Below, piece by piece: positions 1 through 10,374 of a DNA stretch of 54,597 nucleotides (its first letter is position 1; every line of letters begins with the position of its first letter). The position numbers and the translations under genes are program-made. Origin of the DNA: Mnemiopsis leidyi (lineage: Eukaryota > Ctenophora > Tentaculata > Lobata > Bolinopsidae); assembly GCA_000226015.1 (NCBI GenBank), contig JH152712.1:295312-349908 (forward strand), in the 5' to 3' direction. The notes beneath the pieces were generated by a model. That model saw only the letters and a list, made by a program, of their open reading frames with translations, was not told the DNA's origin and made no database searches.

Positions 1-595
1 TTGGTAATTTATTGTCAGTTACATCATACAGACAAACACTTTGATTGCCATGTCCCAATTTGCAAAACCAATCATTAATCAAATCCCACACTCACGATCT
101 CATTCATTAAATTTAATCAGTCTACAGTGATGCGCGGCGCATTGAATTAAAAACAATTTCTAACCCTGCACAATCGCTGTTTTGATAAAGGAGCGGGATA
201 CGACGACCACGACGACCACGACGGACCACCATCCTGCTAACCCCACTATACTACCAAATCTCTCGATTCCTAACCACCTTATGCCTTTTTAAGGCCGCTT
301 CGCGGCCGGCTGGGTGGAAATAAACAAGAATTGCGCCCGCTTAGTTAGGTCTCAGGCGGACGCTAGATTTCCATCTCTCCAATTCTAAAGTCAAAGAAGG
401 TTCTGCTAATGCTAGAAGGAGATACCGGCGGCTGTAGATATGTACTGGTTTTTGATTGAGAAAACTTAAAACTCGCCACGTGAAATTTTGGCTTTTAAAA
501 ACAACACGGTGCAGTTAAAATGTTTTTACTATAACGTCTATTTTTCGCTTAAGTTTGGCTGGAAGTTCCAGTGTCTTTAACTTGAAATAAACTTA

Positions 596-630
596 GCTTG
601 CGGTGACTGATACCCGACTCTCGCTGCTTA
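596..630 (+). repeat. Fragment resembling the end of the long-TIR element at 43.55-44.3 kb
   Basis: This short stretch contains CGGTGACTGATACCCGACTC. It closely resembles the terminal inverted repeat seen at 43555-43590, which reads CGGTGATACCCGACTCACGC. It is likely a solitary end or decayed copy of the same element family. No second terminus or target-site duplication was found nearby. Confidence 0.35.
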
Positions 631-1254
631 TATTGTTTTTTTTTCGAACATTCGAACGCTAGGATGTTTGATGTTGGCCAATACACGATAACTTTGAAAT
701 CAAGTCAAATTTAATTTTAATTTATACTTGAAATGAAATCAGGTGCAGCCGAGGGCGATTCATGAGGTATGTGGTTCATAAAGTCTTATGATTTCGATAG
801 CTATATCTGGTTCAATCGGCCAACTGCTATGAGTATGAGTATGTGTGAAAAGGTATTACGCTGTGGAATTCGCGATTTCGTGCATCACGTAATCTATTAC
901 CGTGATATCGCAAAATAAATTTTTGCCCTTAAACTCAACGCCATTAATAAGCCAGATAAGCATTCCCATTGTATATCAAATTGACAGAATACTTCGGAGT
1001 AATACTCTGACAGCGATACGTACGCGATACGTACGCCGCGCAATGATAATAAACTCTCTAAAATATAGTATTAGTAGCGTAGAATAACTTTGCGGAGGCA
1101 AATTACAAAATTTGCATCGTCGACATGGTAACGGTGGCGCGCACTATGTATTAAATTGAGCTAGGTGGGACACCGGACACCGGACACTGGACACCGCCAT
1201 CTACCTACCTACCCACCTACCACCACCAAAATCCGACCACTTTAAACCATCTAT

Positions 1255-1365
1255 TAACGGGCGATGCGCGTCCACGATTCTTTGAAGGAGCAGGTGTGAC
1301 GCGCGTGTGACGAGCAGGTGTGACGCGCGCGAAGCGATGACGGTAGGTTGTAAGCCTACAAAACC
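1255..1365 (-). repeat. Decayed dispersed repeat with GACGCGCATCGCCCGTT motif
   Basis: Read on the minus strand, this contains GACGCGCATCGCCCGTTAAT and a TGTAGGCTTACAACCTAC-like segment. Both have counterparts at 44165-44340 (GACGCGCATCGCCCGTTGAA and TGTAGGTTGATAACCTAC), in and just outside the long-TIR element. The TIR that separates them at 44 kb is missing here, so this is a partial or rearranged copy. Tandem GTGTGACGCGCG-like units sit inside it. Confidence 0.4.
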
Positions 1366-1524
1366 ATCTACTTTGCTTTTTTGCCTTCGGCAAAAAAGCA
1401 TGAGAGATGGAAAAATTTAATACCAAACGCTTCACTTTTTGGGAATAGAGAGTTTACTGTTGTGAGGGGTTGGGCTACGCCATTATAAAGTCAAGTAATC
1501 ACTGCATTTAAATTTAATTTTTTG

Positions 1525-1617
1525 CCTGGGGACCTCAGGCTAATTGTTGCTCAGGCTAATTGTTTCCCTCCGATCGGAGAGAAACGTAGAGAGAGCCGCG
1601 CATCGCCCGGTAATTAA
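1525..1617 (+). repeat. Dispersed repeat, copy 1 (GCCTGGGGACCTCAGGCT...)
   Basis: The stretch runs from GCCTGGGGACCTCAGGCTAA through GAGAAACGTAGAGAGAGCCG to CGCATCGCCCGGTAATTAAT. The same series of words occurs in inverted orientation at 8281-8360. It is a short non-coding dispersed repeat, probably a non-autonomous mobile element. CGCATCGCCCGGT resembles the motif near 44320, so several repeats in the window may share an ancestral end. Confidence 0.5.
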
Positions 1618-1811
1618 TTTTAAACTTATTATAACAAAGTATGCAGTAACGAATGAACCAGAAAAACTAAGCTAAAAGTGAAAACGTTAAAATTAAACTC
1701 GTCATTAGAATTTCGATTACGAGCTCTCGATGAAACTTTCGTGTGCGTAGTGACAACACACAGAATAAAATAGTAGCGTGACAGTGGGGTATTGGACGCT
1801 TCAAGTTCAAC

Positions 1812-2445
1812 GGAGGACGCTGCGGCGGAGGACACAAAGGCGTCGGAAGGGGCGGACGCTACGGCAGAGCCACCAGACACTCATTAGCATAAACACTATA
1901 GCGGAGATACGGCGGAGTCCTTGAGTAATAGTAAGAAAAGCTATCATTCACACCAAATTTTGTTTCCCCGTTATCGGTTATAGTGTAGGCACAAAATCTT
2001 CAGAATGAAAGGATTAAATAATCAACGAAATTCTTGGAAATGTCAAAATTCGGAAGTTGAAAAATTATGAATTGCGATAAGATCCGGTTAGTTAGTTGAA
2101 GCCTGAAGGTATTAAATTAATACTTCTACAGTTAGAATTTAGACTACCAAGCAATAAGAATTAAGAAGCTGTATGCTTTATGCAAGTTTCCGTTAATTTC
2201 TACTGGAAAATTTTCTCTTAAAACCTTTTAGTGTAACGGGGAAGCATAATTGCTTTTCACAAATCACAGCACCAGGACACAATAAACACCAAGGACAGTG
2301 ACTCCGTCGCGTCTCCGCCATAGCGTCTAAGGTAACAGTGAAGTAATACCAATGTGACCGTGAGATTGTTAAGATCTAGCGGCTTCGCCGTAGCGTCCAC
2401 CCTTTTTGTAAATTTTCGCCGCAGCGTTCTCCTCCTTAGCGTAAC
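1812..2445. repeat. Large imperfect inverted repeat (foldback), GGACGCTACGGC arms
   Basis: The left arm (about 1812-1921) carries GGAGGACGCTGCGGCG, GGCGGACGCTACGGCAGAGC and CGGAGATACGGCGGAGTC. The right arm (about 2298-2445), read on the opposite strand, carries GGAGAACGCTGCGGCG, GGTGGACGCTACGGCGAAGC and CGGAGACGCGACGGAGTC in the same order. The loop of about 375 bases is AT-rich and has no coding signal. GC-rich arms in AT-rich surroundings suggest a foldback-type element. No target-site duplication was identified. Confidence 0.45.
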
Positions 2446-3188
2446 TTTAAAGGTGTTATTTCATCAGTCAAATGTAAGTTGAAATAATTATGATCAAAAA
2501 ATTATAGAGGTCTCTATTTTTGATGAGGCGTTACAAATCGTTTATATCACGTGATGGCGTTGCTCGATATTAATAGGCCGTACCTAACTATTCAATGATC
2601 AATCGCTTTCACAAAACTTGTGACCCTTCCTCAAATTATTTTTCTCCTTTGTCAAATAGGAACTAAGTCAAGAAGGAACGAAGGCCATAGCTCTAATGTT
2701 TTACTATTCGGGCAGACCAAATACTTGTATTCGGGCAGACCAAATACTTGCCGCCCAATTGAAGCCTGATTAGATTTTGAGTTTGACCAAATTTTTTTAT
2801 AACGATAACTAAGGCGGCTTAGATAAAATCCGATCAAAAAAGGGCCCCGGCCGATAAGTACTTTTACATCCTGAACTTCGAGCCCCCGCTGTTAGGCTAA
2901 ACCAAATGCAGAAGAAATATAGCTAAAAGTTCGCCGTTAAATTTTTTATAAAGTATACTATCACTGTGATACTGTATTTCATACAAAATTTAACGGTTTC
3001 ATATTTACTCAAAGTAATATTGTAACTAATGACTTAATGGATAAATTTGGTTTCAAATGATAATTCAAGTGCCTGAGAAATTTTATTGCAATTGCAATCC
3101 GATATGTTTTCGAAGGTCGATGGCCTTGTGAAGTAATTTAAGTCTCTTAGTCTCCCGCTCTTGACTTAAAATTTTGATCAACTTTAAG

Positions 3189-3271
3189 ATGAACCGCACA
3201 AGATGCTAAATCTCTCAATTCAAGATATAGCTAATCAAAACCAAAAAGATATAGCTCGTCTGAACCAAAAA
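3189..3271 (+). CDS. Candidate upstream coiled-coil exon (weak)
   Basis: A TTTAAG acceptor-like site precedes an 83-base open stretch that ends in an AAA|GTATGT donor. It reads as a Q/N/K-rich helix containing DIANQNQKDIARLNQK. It ends in phase 0, the phase needed by the supported exon at 5269. An in-frame stop lies just upstream of the acceptor, as expected for an intron. The acceptor has a poor pyrimidine tract and the composition is low-complexity, so membership in the downstream gene is a guess. Confidence 0.22.
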
Positions 3272-5268
3272 GTATGTGATACGACGATGTATGTGACACA
3301 CCAACCGAGTAGTACGTGAGACGAGTTAGAAAGTTCCCCACTGATATAGGAGTTCCCTACTGATATAGGAGGAAATGTGGCCGGAAGGTCGGTCTAACAG
3401 TGTCTGAACCTTGTCTGGCACAACGCTGCAACGCAGCACCCAAACCTACCCTTTTATCATTGGTCGAAAATTCTAGCTCTGCGTGATCGATACCATGTGA
3501 CTAATATCATGTGATCAGGATACATGCTTTTGTTTATTTCGAGGCAATAATTTCACTGGAAGTTGGTTACCACACATATTCCACTATTATTCCACGTGAA
3601 CATGCATTGCAGACTTTTTTGTTTTTAAAGTGCCATCAGGCGGATAAGAGGGACAAAATGTAAATATTCAGTGTTTAGCGGTGTCATATTTAATAGTCGG
3701 AAGGCTTTATCACCAACGAATTTGTCCAAATTTGACAAATTGCTTAAGTAAACGACTCGAGACTATCAGAGGAATTATTGCAATGTCATATCGTGCATGC
3801 AACATATCCAAAACAAAAATTTCGATGTTTATCGAATATATATTTCTCACTCATTACACTTAAAGTCGGAATAGAGGGTAACTGCAAGAGCATTGTCGAA
3901 TGTGTAGCTTTTATTCTATCCAAGTTCTCATCCTGTTTTAATCTTCCCGCTAAATCTATAAAGATCGGCACTCTTGCAAATTAAATTGTGTGAACTGTGG
4001 GAACTCTTGACTGATAGTGATACGTACCGTGATCAATTAAACTTGGAGCTATATTTATCAAATTGATTAATTAGCTTGTAAAGTACATTTGATAGTAGGG
4101 GACTACAGAATTACATACCCCCTCTATCAGATAGTGTATTCTTACAAGTTACAGTGTTGGAGTATTTATGAAACACATTTAGTCTCAGTAAGTATCATCA
4201 GTAGCAGATAATGGACTTTCCAACCAGATATTGATGGTTGTGAGTACTGCGGCTGATGAAGGTATCCGATCTCGTCGTACAGTCTGATTTTTGAGGAATT
4301 TGACAAGAAGCTAACCTTCGAAGCAACGAGATTCGGGACGATTCAATAGGAAACAGACCGGTCAAAGATTGTTTTTGCAAATGCTTAACCACTCAGTGAC
4401 TTTCGCTGACATATCTAACGAAGCGCGGTAGAGCGCATCAAACACAGAGAACTGATTACGGAAGTGAGACAGACGCGATCAAGGATTTGGACATGGACAG
4501 TCGTTATTAAATTTGTTTAGGAAAAAAGTTCAAATAACATAAGTATCTGTTTACGTGACCAAAGTCCCTTACATACTTTTAGTTATAGGAAATGTGTGTG
4601 TGTAACATCCTAATGTAGTTTAGTTACTTCTGGTTGGTCGATTGTGATTTATCTTGAATGTCTTATAAACTGAAACTATGTCTTCTGGATATTTTCTTAA
4701 TTAGTTTCGAGTGTTTGTACATACATGCATATCGGCTAATATCATGGTCCCAATTCTAAGCTGCATCTTGTTTATTGGCAAATCGGCAACGAATTGCATA
4801 ACCTGGGCGTTGGACAGGGCCCACGACACGATATGCCTTTTAGGAATTCCGAATTGTTAAGGTTATTTTCATGAAATATATCGACTATTGGCACTTGGCA
4901 GATTGTTATATTTATTTTACAGGCCATCCATTTTTACGTACATTCAGCTGGATTTACTGCACCATCATGGTTATTCAGGGTTCCTTCACTGCAGTATTGT
5001 TTACAATGAGCCGGCCACTTCTTCCTACTTACTGGAGAATACACCCTGTTTTGGGCACTTCAACCAATAGTGGCGTACAGAATAAAAACTCGATCAATTT
5101 TAATTTTACAATCATAAATAGGGTTAAGGAACAATGAACATTCCTGAAGGAATTTAAGTATTAGGGGCATAGCATTCTTCGTGAGAAATATATGACGCTG
5201 AGCTGCAGCGAATTATGCTCTGATCGGTCGGATAAGCTATTTTTAGTAACATGCCAACAAATTCTTAG
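3272..5268. other. Intron or intergenic sequence, nothing recognised
   Basis: No coding exon, RNA gene or mobile element could be supported here. Short open frames, for example at 4871-5137, lack splice-site and protein-family support. If the gene starting at 5269 follows its family, upstream exons should exist outside or hidden in this stretch. Confidence 0.4.
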
Positions 5269-7244
5269 AAACGATTAGAAGATGAGCAGACAGCTGAAGT
5301 TGCTGAGCTGGAGAGAAAACATAAACAACGGTTAACCACAGAGATAGAGGTTAGCATGATATATCATCTTCTTCAATTTATCTTTTTATCAATGCACTCT
5401 TCAGTTTTACCATCTCCGAATCCTCCTTACTTTTAATTCCATTCTTCGTGCGCCAAAAAGTTACCCCAGTAAGAAGTTCAATCTTGTCTGCAGAAATCGG
5501 AAGAGTTGAAGACAAAAGTAGCAAGCCTGACGGTGGAATTGGCGGACTCCCGTAAGAGCCACAAGAGAACGGTCAGCGAGGCGGCAGAGCTGAGGGAAAA
5601 AGAGAGGAAGCAGAACCAGATAGACGGAGAAAAGTTGGCCGTCTCGCACAGAGCCGAGCTGGAGGAGCTGAACAAGAAACATTCTCGGGAGTTGGAAACT
5701 TTGACGAAAAAAACCAACTCTAGGATCAAAATTATTGAGGAAGAATTTAATGAGCGGTTCCAGAAGAACTCTGAGGTTGGTTTGCTTTGACTCAGAGTTA
5801 TGGTAGTACTCGATATTAAAACTGTTTTTAACTGATTTCTTCGCACCAAATTATTCGCATATCTGCGCATTTATGAATGGGCCAGATTTTCCAAAATGCC
5901 CGCAATCACTAACTACTAAGCCAGCCTACTTCTAAGGGTGGATTTAATGCTTGGATATGATCTCTTATGCTCTTCAGGTGCTGGATAAAGCTCAAGCATC
6001 AGCCACCGCAGCGCAGGAAGAGACGAAAAGACAAGCTATCATGTACGAGCGGAGCATCAAGAAGTTACACCAGGAGATCGAGCTGGCTAAGGTGGACGAA
6101 GAACAGCGACAGAGGAACATAGTAAAGGTGGGAAGAATTTCTGTTTAAATATTTGTCATGTTTTTTAAACGTTTTCATCAACACCTCGCAGTACGGTAAC
6201 ATCAGCTTTTCGTTATATTTTAAGTAACTGTGAACAACATAGGACGTTTTACAAGACCCAATGCGCGATGACAGGACCCATTGCCCAATTTAGGCACACT
6301 TGTTATATGCCGGCGCACAATTGGTGCGATTAAAACGTCCTATGTTGTTCACGGTTAGTTGAGCTGTTCAGTTATAGCTAAAAATAAGTTGCCATTCTTG
6401 CAACAAATACTCCGCACTAGGTTGATAAACATTAACATTTTCCGACAGGCACTAGAACAAGAGGTTGATAAACATTAACATTTTCCAACAGGCACTAGAA
6501 CAAGAGGTTGATAAACATTAACATTTTCCAACAGGCACTAGAACAGGAGGTTGATAAAGATTAACATTTTCCAACAGGCACTAGAACAAGAGGTTGACAC
6601 TCAGCGAAGTATGATCAGACACCAAGAGAAAAGGTGCAAAATGCTAGAGTTAGAGATGGAGGAGAAAATCACGCGAACCAAACTGATTTACGAAGAGAAA
6701 ATGCGAGGTTTGATATGCTGCACTTGGAGTCAGATGCATGGTCCTTTGATGTTGAGCTCTTAAAACTAATCAATGCCAAATTTCTAAGTTATTCATGATC
6801 TTTTCACCGCCGTTTTAATACGATTCATGCAGTTAATTCTTGTCAAGATGAGATAACGTAGTAGGTATTATAACCCAGGTAAGTTAAATCAGAGATAGGA
6901 CTGCTAACTTAGTTAAGTACATCTTGTTTTCGGATTACGTACAAGATGTGTGTTAGCAGTCCTATTTCTGAATAAACTTACCAAGAAATCCCTTTACTAC
7001 TGACCGTATTACAGGTGTGATGCCGCTAAGCGTCAGAGAAGAGTTGGAAGAAACGATCGCAGCCCTGAAAATACAGAGCACCATACTAGAACAGAAAGCT
7101 ACCATCCTGCAAACGGAGCTGGACAACAGAACCAACAGAAACTCTCAATCGGAAAACAGAGCAAACAGGATCACTCCAAACAGGACTCCCAGTAAAAGTA
7201 AAACACCCGGTAGGGGAAGCCCCTTTCTTAAAGCTCGGGGATAG
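5269..7244 (+). CDS. CEP112: Coiled-coil centrosomal protein, C-terminal five exons (CEP112-like)
   Basis: Five exons fit in phase: 5269-5349, 5494-5775, 5978-6127, 6578-6707 and 7015-7244 (stop TAG at 7242-7244). The product is a continuous charged coiled coil of Glu/Lys/Gln-rich heptads, for example AELERKHKQRLTTEIE in the first exon and YERSIKKLHQEIELAKVDEE in the third. The last exon encodes RGVMPLSVREELEETIAAL, then LEQKATILQTELD, then a basic Thr/Ser/Pro tail ending near GRGSPFLKARG. The Met-Pro-x-Ser-x-Arg-x-Glu-Leu-Glu-x-Thr-Ile signature followed by ILQ-x-EL is what I recall at the C terminus of CEP112 (CCDC46), a centrosomal coiled-coil protein; the symbol rests on that recalled similarity. 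The N-terminal exons are not visible. Donors include GTTAGC, GTTGGT, GTGGGA and GTTTGA. Introns carry MITEs at 6227-6355 and 6877-6984. Exon four's acceptor is tandemly repeated. Confidence 0.68.
6227..6355. mobile_element. 129-bp MITE with 25-bp TIRs and TA target duplication
   Basis: The left end starts ACTGTGAACAACATAGGACG and the right end, on the other strand, ACCGTGAACAACATAGGACG. The 25-base termini differ at one position. TA dinucleotides flank both ends (6225-6226 and 6356-6357), the target duplication expected of Tc1/mariner-type transposition. There is no coding capacity, so it is a non-autonomous element. It sits in the intron between the third and fourth exons of the CEP112-like gene. 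Confidence 0.8.
6421..6592 (+). repeat. 43-bp x 4 tandem repeat duplicating a 3' splice site
   Basis: Four exact-length 43-base units lie at 6421-6463, 6464-6506, 6507-6549 and 6550-6592, with only a few substitutions. Each unit carries an intron tail (TTAACATTTTCCAACAG) followed by the first bases of the exon (GCACTAGAACAAGAG). Only the last acceptor (exon start 6578) leads into the open coding exon. Upstream copies hit a TAA within about ten codons because they read into the next unit's intron tail. A partial unit (CACTAG) precedes the array. Confidence 0.9.
6877..6984. mobile_element. Palindromic MITE-like element (~105 bp)
   Basis: The left half begins near GGTAAGTTAAATCAGAGATA and includes GGACTGCTAAC and ACATCTTGT. 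The right half mirrors it with ACAAGATGT, GTTAGCAGTCCTATTTCTGA and AACTTACC. Together they can fold into a near-full-length hairpin. The outer ends are GGTAAGTT on both strands, a perfect 5' splice consensus. It lies in the last intron of the CEP112-like gene. No clear target duplication was found, so the family is unassigned. Confidence 0.65.
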
Positions 7245-8026
7245 TGTAAATTAACTGAAATTTGTATGTACTTAAGTTTAGTGTTTTTGCCGGATTAGTT
7301 CCTTGACAACTGGAGAAAGACGATATTCTGTGGTTCGAAAGGGAAGATGTCGAGCTTGCTCGAACTGGAAGATGATTATGAGATGAAGTGTTGGCGCAAT
7401 AACAGTATGGAGTGTGTGGCGTGTGCGCAATATGGAGTGTTGAGATGCCAATTACTTAATTGATCACGACTTATACTATAGGGATTAAGAATATAGAAAA
7501 TATAACTTTTGACGGATTATTTTTATTCATTGAAACAGCCATTATATCATATTTTTGTATTGATAATAATAGAAGACGTCATTATTTACAAAGTAAATAC
7601 ACGATATCAGTTTAGATTTTATATCTTTTGAATTTTTCGAGAACATGAAAATGATACTTTGGGTGATCTGCTCCGCAATCGATAAGTTTCTGTTATATAT
7701 TATATTATGTAGTTTTGTAAATGTACAGTATAATTTTTCAAATTGCATCATACAAATTCAAATTATAAGAGCTTAACTTTTCATTTGGATGACTTGTACA
7801 AGTTTGCAGAACAACCGTAGCGCATAATAAAATAGCTGTCCAACTACCAATTGCCACAATTTTCAAGCCTTGATTAGTTTTAACTTACAAAGAGGCAAAT
7901 ACCATTTATGCAATTCATGTTTGCAAATTTAGTAAATCAGTAAATCGAACTTTCGAAATATTTTGAGTGTTGGTACATTCAACATTGTACGACACCTGAC
8001 TACACACAATACCTGACTACACACAG

Positions 8027-8095
8027 CTTTTCCCTTTTGCGCGTGCCACCTGAGGCATGAGGTGGCTGGAAAGGTGGCGCGCGCAAAAGGGCTTT
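8027..8095. repeat. Short inverted repeat around CCCTTTTGCGCGTGCCACCT
   Basis: The left arm CCCTTTTGCGCGTGCCACCT (about 8031-8050) is complementary, with one mismatch, to AGGTGGCGCGCGCAAAAGGG (about 8072-8091). The loop is about 21 bases and contains another GAGGTGGC. It is GC-rich in an AT-rich setting and looks like a hairpin or MITE remnant. No target duplication was found. Confidence 0.55.
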
Positions 8096-8280
8096 GGTTA
8101 GTATAGAGCTATCTGAGATCACCATGACCAAGCAAAGCTAAAGCGGGCGCAATTTTTTTCAGTCGTTACTCATACTGCATCTTCTTTAATCTTACCGGAC
8201 TGAGGTCCCCAGGCAACTTTAATCCAATTAATTGATACAATGAATCTATTTTTGTCTGACTTTGTCCGACCTTCATTCGG

Positions 8281-8360
8281 AGCGTATATTACCGGGCGTT
8301 GCGCGGATCTCTCTACGTTTCCCTCCCAACAATTAGCCGAGCCTGAGGTCCCCAGGCAAA
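8281..8360 (-). repeat. Dispersed repeat, copy 2 (inverted relative to 1525-1617)
   Basis: Read on the minus strand it runs GCCTGGGGACCTCAGGCTCG, then TAATTGTTGGGAGGGAAACG, then the GTAGAGAGATCCGCGCAACG / CCCGGTAATA segment, collinear with the copy at 1525-1617. A further TGAGGTCCCCAGGCAA at 8201-8216 repeats its terminal word in direct orientation, so the element may span about 8195-8360 with related ends. Confidence 0.5.
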
Positions 8361-8672
8361 GCGAATAGAGAATAAAATGTCGGGAAGATGCGAAAGCTGT
8401 AAAATTATAAATCTATTTGACAACGTTCGAATAAGCCAATGTCTATTATTAAGGTTTTAACGGAGTAGAGTTCGAAGTAGAGTTCGAAAAGGCATCATAT
8501 ATTTGACAGACCTAAGTAGAACCAGTATTCAGTCCCTTTCTGAGCAAGTGTGCCTCAATTCCATTTGGTGTTTGTTTGTTTGTTCCTTGTTAAATTATTA
8601 CTGTAAGCTTGGGGACTGGGTGCAGTAATGCCCCAGAGGGTTTGTAACATCATGGATGTTGACTAAGCTTAC

Positions 8673-8729
8673 CTGATCCTCTCCAGTATGATTTTGTTCT
8701 CAAGTTCATTCAACTCAGTCCCATCATCA
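8673..8729 (-). CDS. Candidate coiled-coil exon, phase-ambiguous
   Basis: On the minus strand, a good acceptor (CCTTCATTTCCTAG) and donor (AG|GTAAGC) bound 57 bases. The only open frame reads DDGTELNELENKIILERI, a plausible coiled coil. That frame needs two bases carried over from the upstream exon, but the exon ending at 10229 ends in phase 0. Direct joining would place a TGA immediately after it. So either an exon between them is missing, or this is the terminal exon giving a stop at once, or it belongs to another transcript. Confidence 0.4.
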
Positions 8730-10228
8730 CTAGGAAATGAAGGTGGACCCTTTGGTGCATGTAAGCAATGACGATTGGAAATTGTGTAAGGATCAGTTGG
8801 TCCGCTTTCCCGGCTAAACCTTTTGTAAAGTTAAGGTTTTAACGAGTTTATGCTCAACCAAGAAAACGCAGGAATTTTTGTCACTCACTAAATTAAGATT
8901 GATCTAAAGTGTATATATACAAACATTTCTTCTAAAACAATATGATCGTTTGTTTTCCTCGGTGCTATACCACGTATCGGACATGCATGTCATGAAACAG
9001 CCTCCAATAATGTCTTTAAAATGGTCAGAAATAATTTTGAATTCTGTTCACAGCGCTTGTTGCTGACTCATCTGAGAATATAACAACTTGCAGTTGGATA
9101 AATCAAAAAAGTTCTCTACTTGTAGGTAAAAGGCGAATTAACAACATCACCGTCATCTCCGGTAAAGCTATATACTTTGAGTGATAAAACGTTTTAAAAG
9201 AATAAATGTAATCCATATATATATATGCATCCATATACATATGCATATATGCATTTGATAGCGATGATAGTCAAATCTGTAATTCTATATATATTTAACG
9301 GTTAATTAAAACTTTTACAAATCTGCAGTGATAATCACCATTCAGGACCGCTGTACCCTTGTGAATGAGTGTTCAATGTTCAGTGACTAAACTAGAATAG
9401 CCCGTACGTAAGATCAAGGCTCGAATTAGATAGATCGCCCATAGGGGGACGCACAATGGGAACCCAACGGTTATGCTGGCTAAGTAAAATATATCAGCAC
9501 AGTCTTAGACTGTCAGTCTACCGGAGATAATCTGTAATTCAAAAGGGTCAAATTAAAGTTTTGTAAAACGTTAATTGTTTGCCTAGATACAACATCACAA
9601 ACAGTTGATGGCACAAAAATGACAGCAATAACAATGGTATTAACATTAACATATTAAAATATGCAGTATGCACACGTGTAGGTTCAGACTGTATTTAGTT
9701 ACCAAATAAGACATTCAAGCAACCAAAATATCATACAAATAGGTTATAGGGTATTAAAGTCCCATGCTCTGTCACGCAGTTCTGTCCATTTTCTACACCA
9801 AACCTATCAGTCTAAATCGTCTCTGTTTAAGTAGCCACCGGCAGCTAGTCGTTATATTTTCAAATGGTTGTACACGAAACAAATTCCAATCATATCTCGG
9901 ACCCAGTAGGTGGGGTACTGTTCCAGAAAGCAGCCTGCTTCTCACTGGTATGAAGTCCGTATGGGTTAGGGATGTCGTCTGATTTCCCCTTTTTCTTTTC
10001 TTCTTTTTCTTTTTCCTTACTCCTGGAGCACAGCAGAATCCAGACTGATTGAAATTGTCGCTCTGAAAAGAACTGACGATTAGTTGTAATTGCATGAAAA
10101 GCAACAAAACAAGTTGATCGTTTCAGCGACCTTGTCAGGAGAGGCCTTTGCGAATCATTTTGAATATATACTATCATAGAGTATAGAACGTACGATAAGA
10201 TAAACTTTTCTTAGGACGAATTACTCAC
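8730..10228. other. Probable intron or intergenic, AT-rich
   Basis: There is an alternating TATATA/ATGCATATG simple-sequence patch at about 9215-9262. A minus-strand open frame at 9890-10177 follows a purine-rich (AAAAAG)n run and has no convincing splice site. Nothing else was supported. Confidence 0.4.
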
Positions 10229-10374
10229 GTCATCACTAGATATAAGCATATCTCGGTTGTTTACGATAGCTAATTGTTCCCGAAGTTGAATGTTTTCCTC
10301 TTGGAGTTGCAGCACAGTGTTGCCTAGCAACTGCTCTTGGGAGAAATGTGTCTTACTTAATGAGTCGTTCGTCC
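10229..10374 (-). CDS. Coiled-coil gene exon
   Basis: A TTTCAG acceptor and a GAC|GTGAGT donor bound 146 bases with a single open frame. It encodes a Leu-rich heptad region including LLGNTVLQLQEENIQLREQL and ends in NNRDMLISSDD. It starts by completing a codon from the exon ending at 12518, giving Arg at the junction (C + GG). The strong heptad pattern and good splice sites make this a real exon. Cellular role unknown. Confidence 0.75.

Larger units (their letters stand above)
1..3188. other. Non-coding region with repeat fragments
   Basis: Apart from the repeats listed separately, I see no supported gene. There is a GACGACCAC triplet-like run near 197-223. A tandem duplication of about 21 bases containing TTCGGGCAGACCAAATACTT lies at 2706-2750. 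The open frames here are short, lack splice context and look like chance. Confidence 0.5.
7245..8672. other. 3' flank of the CEP112-like gene; mostly non-coding
   Basis: AATAAA at 7826-7831 is a possible polyadenylation signal, though 580 bases past the stop is far. Below it are two short repeats: a direct repeat ACCTGACTACACACA at about 7995-8025 and an inverted repeat at 8027-8095. Nothing else is coding on either strand that I can support. Confidence 0.4.

Noticed and set aside
4871-5137. Plus-strand frame after a TTTACAG acceptor-like site
   Set aside because: Aromatic, low-charge composition does not match the coiled-coil gene downstream, and no donor in a compatible phase was found.
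9890-10177. Minus-strand frame ending in NPYGLHTSEKQAAFW as a possible terminal or missing exon of the coiled-coil gene
   Set aside because: It follows a purine-rich (AAAAAG)n run with no usable acceptor in the needed phase, and it does not give a join to 8729.
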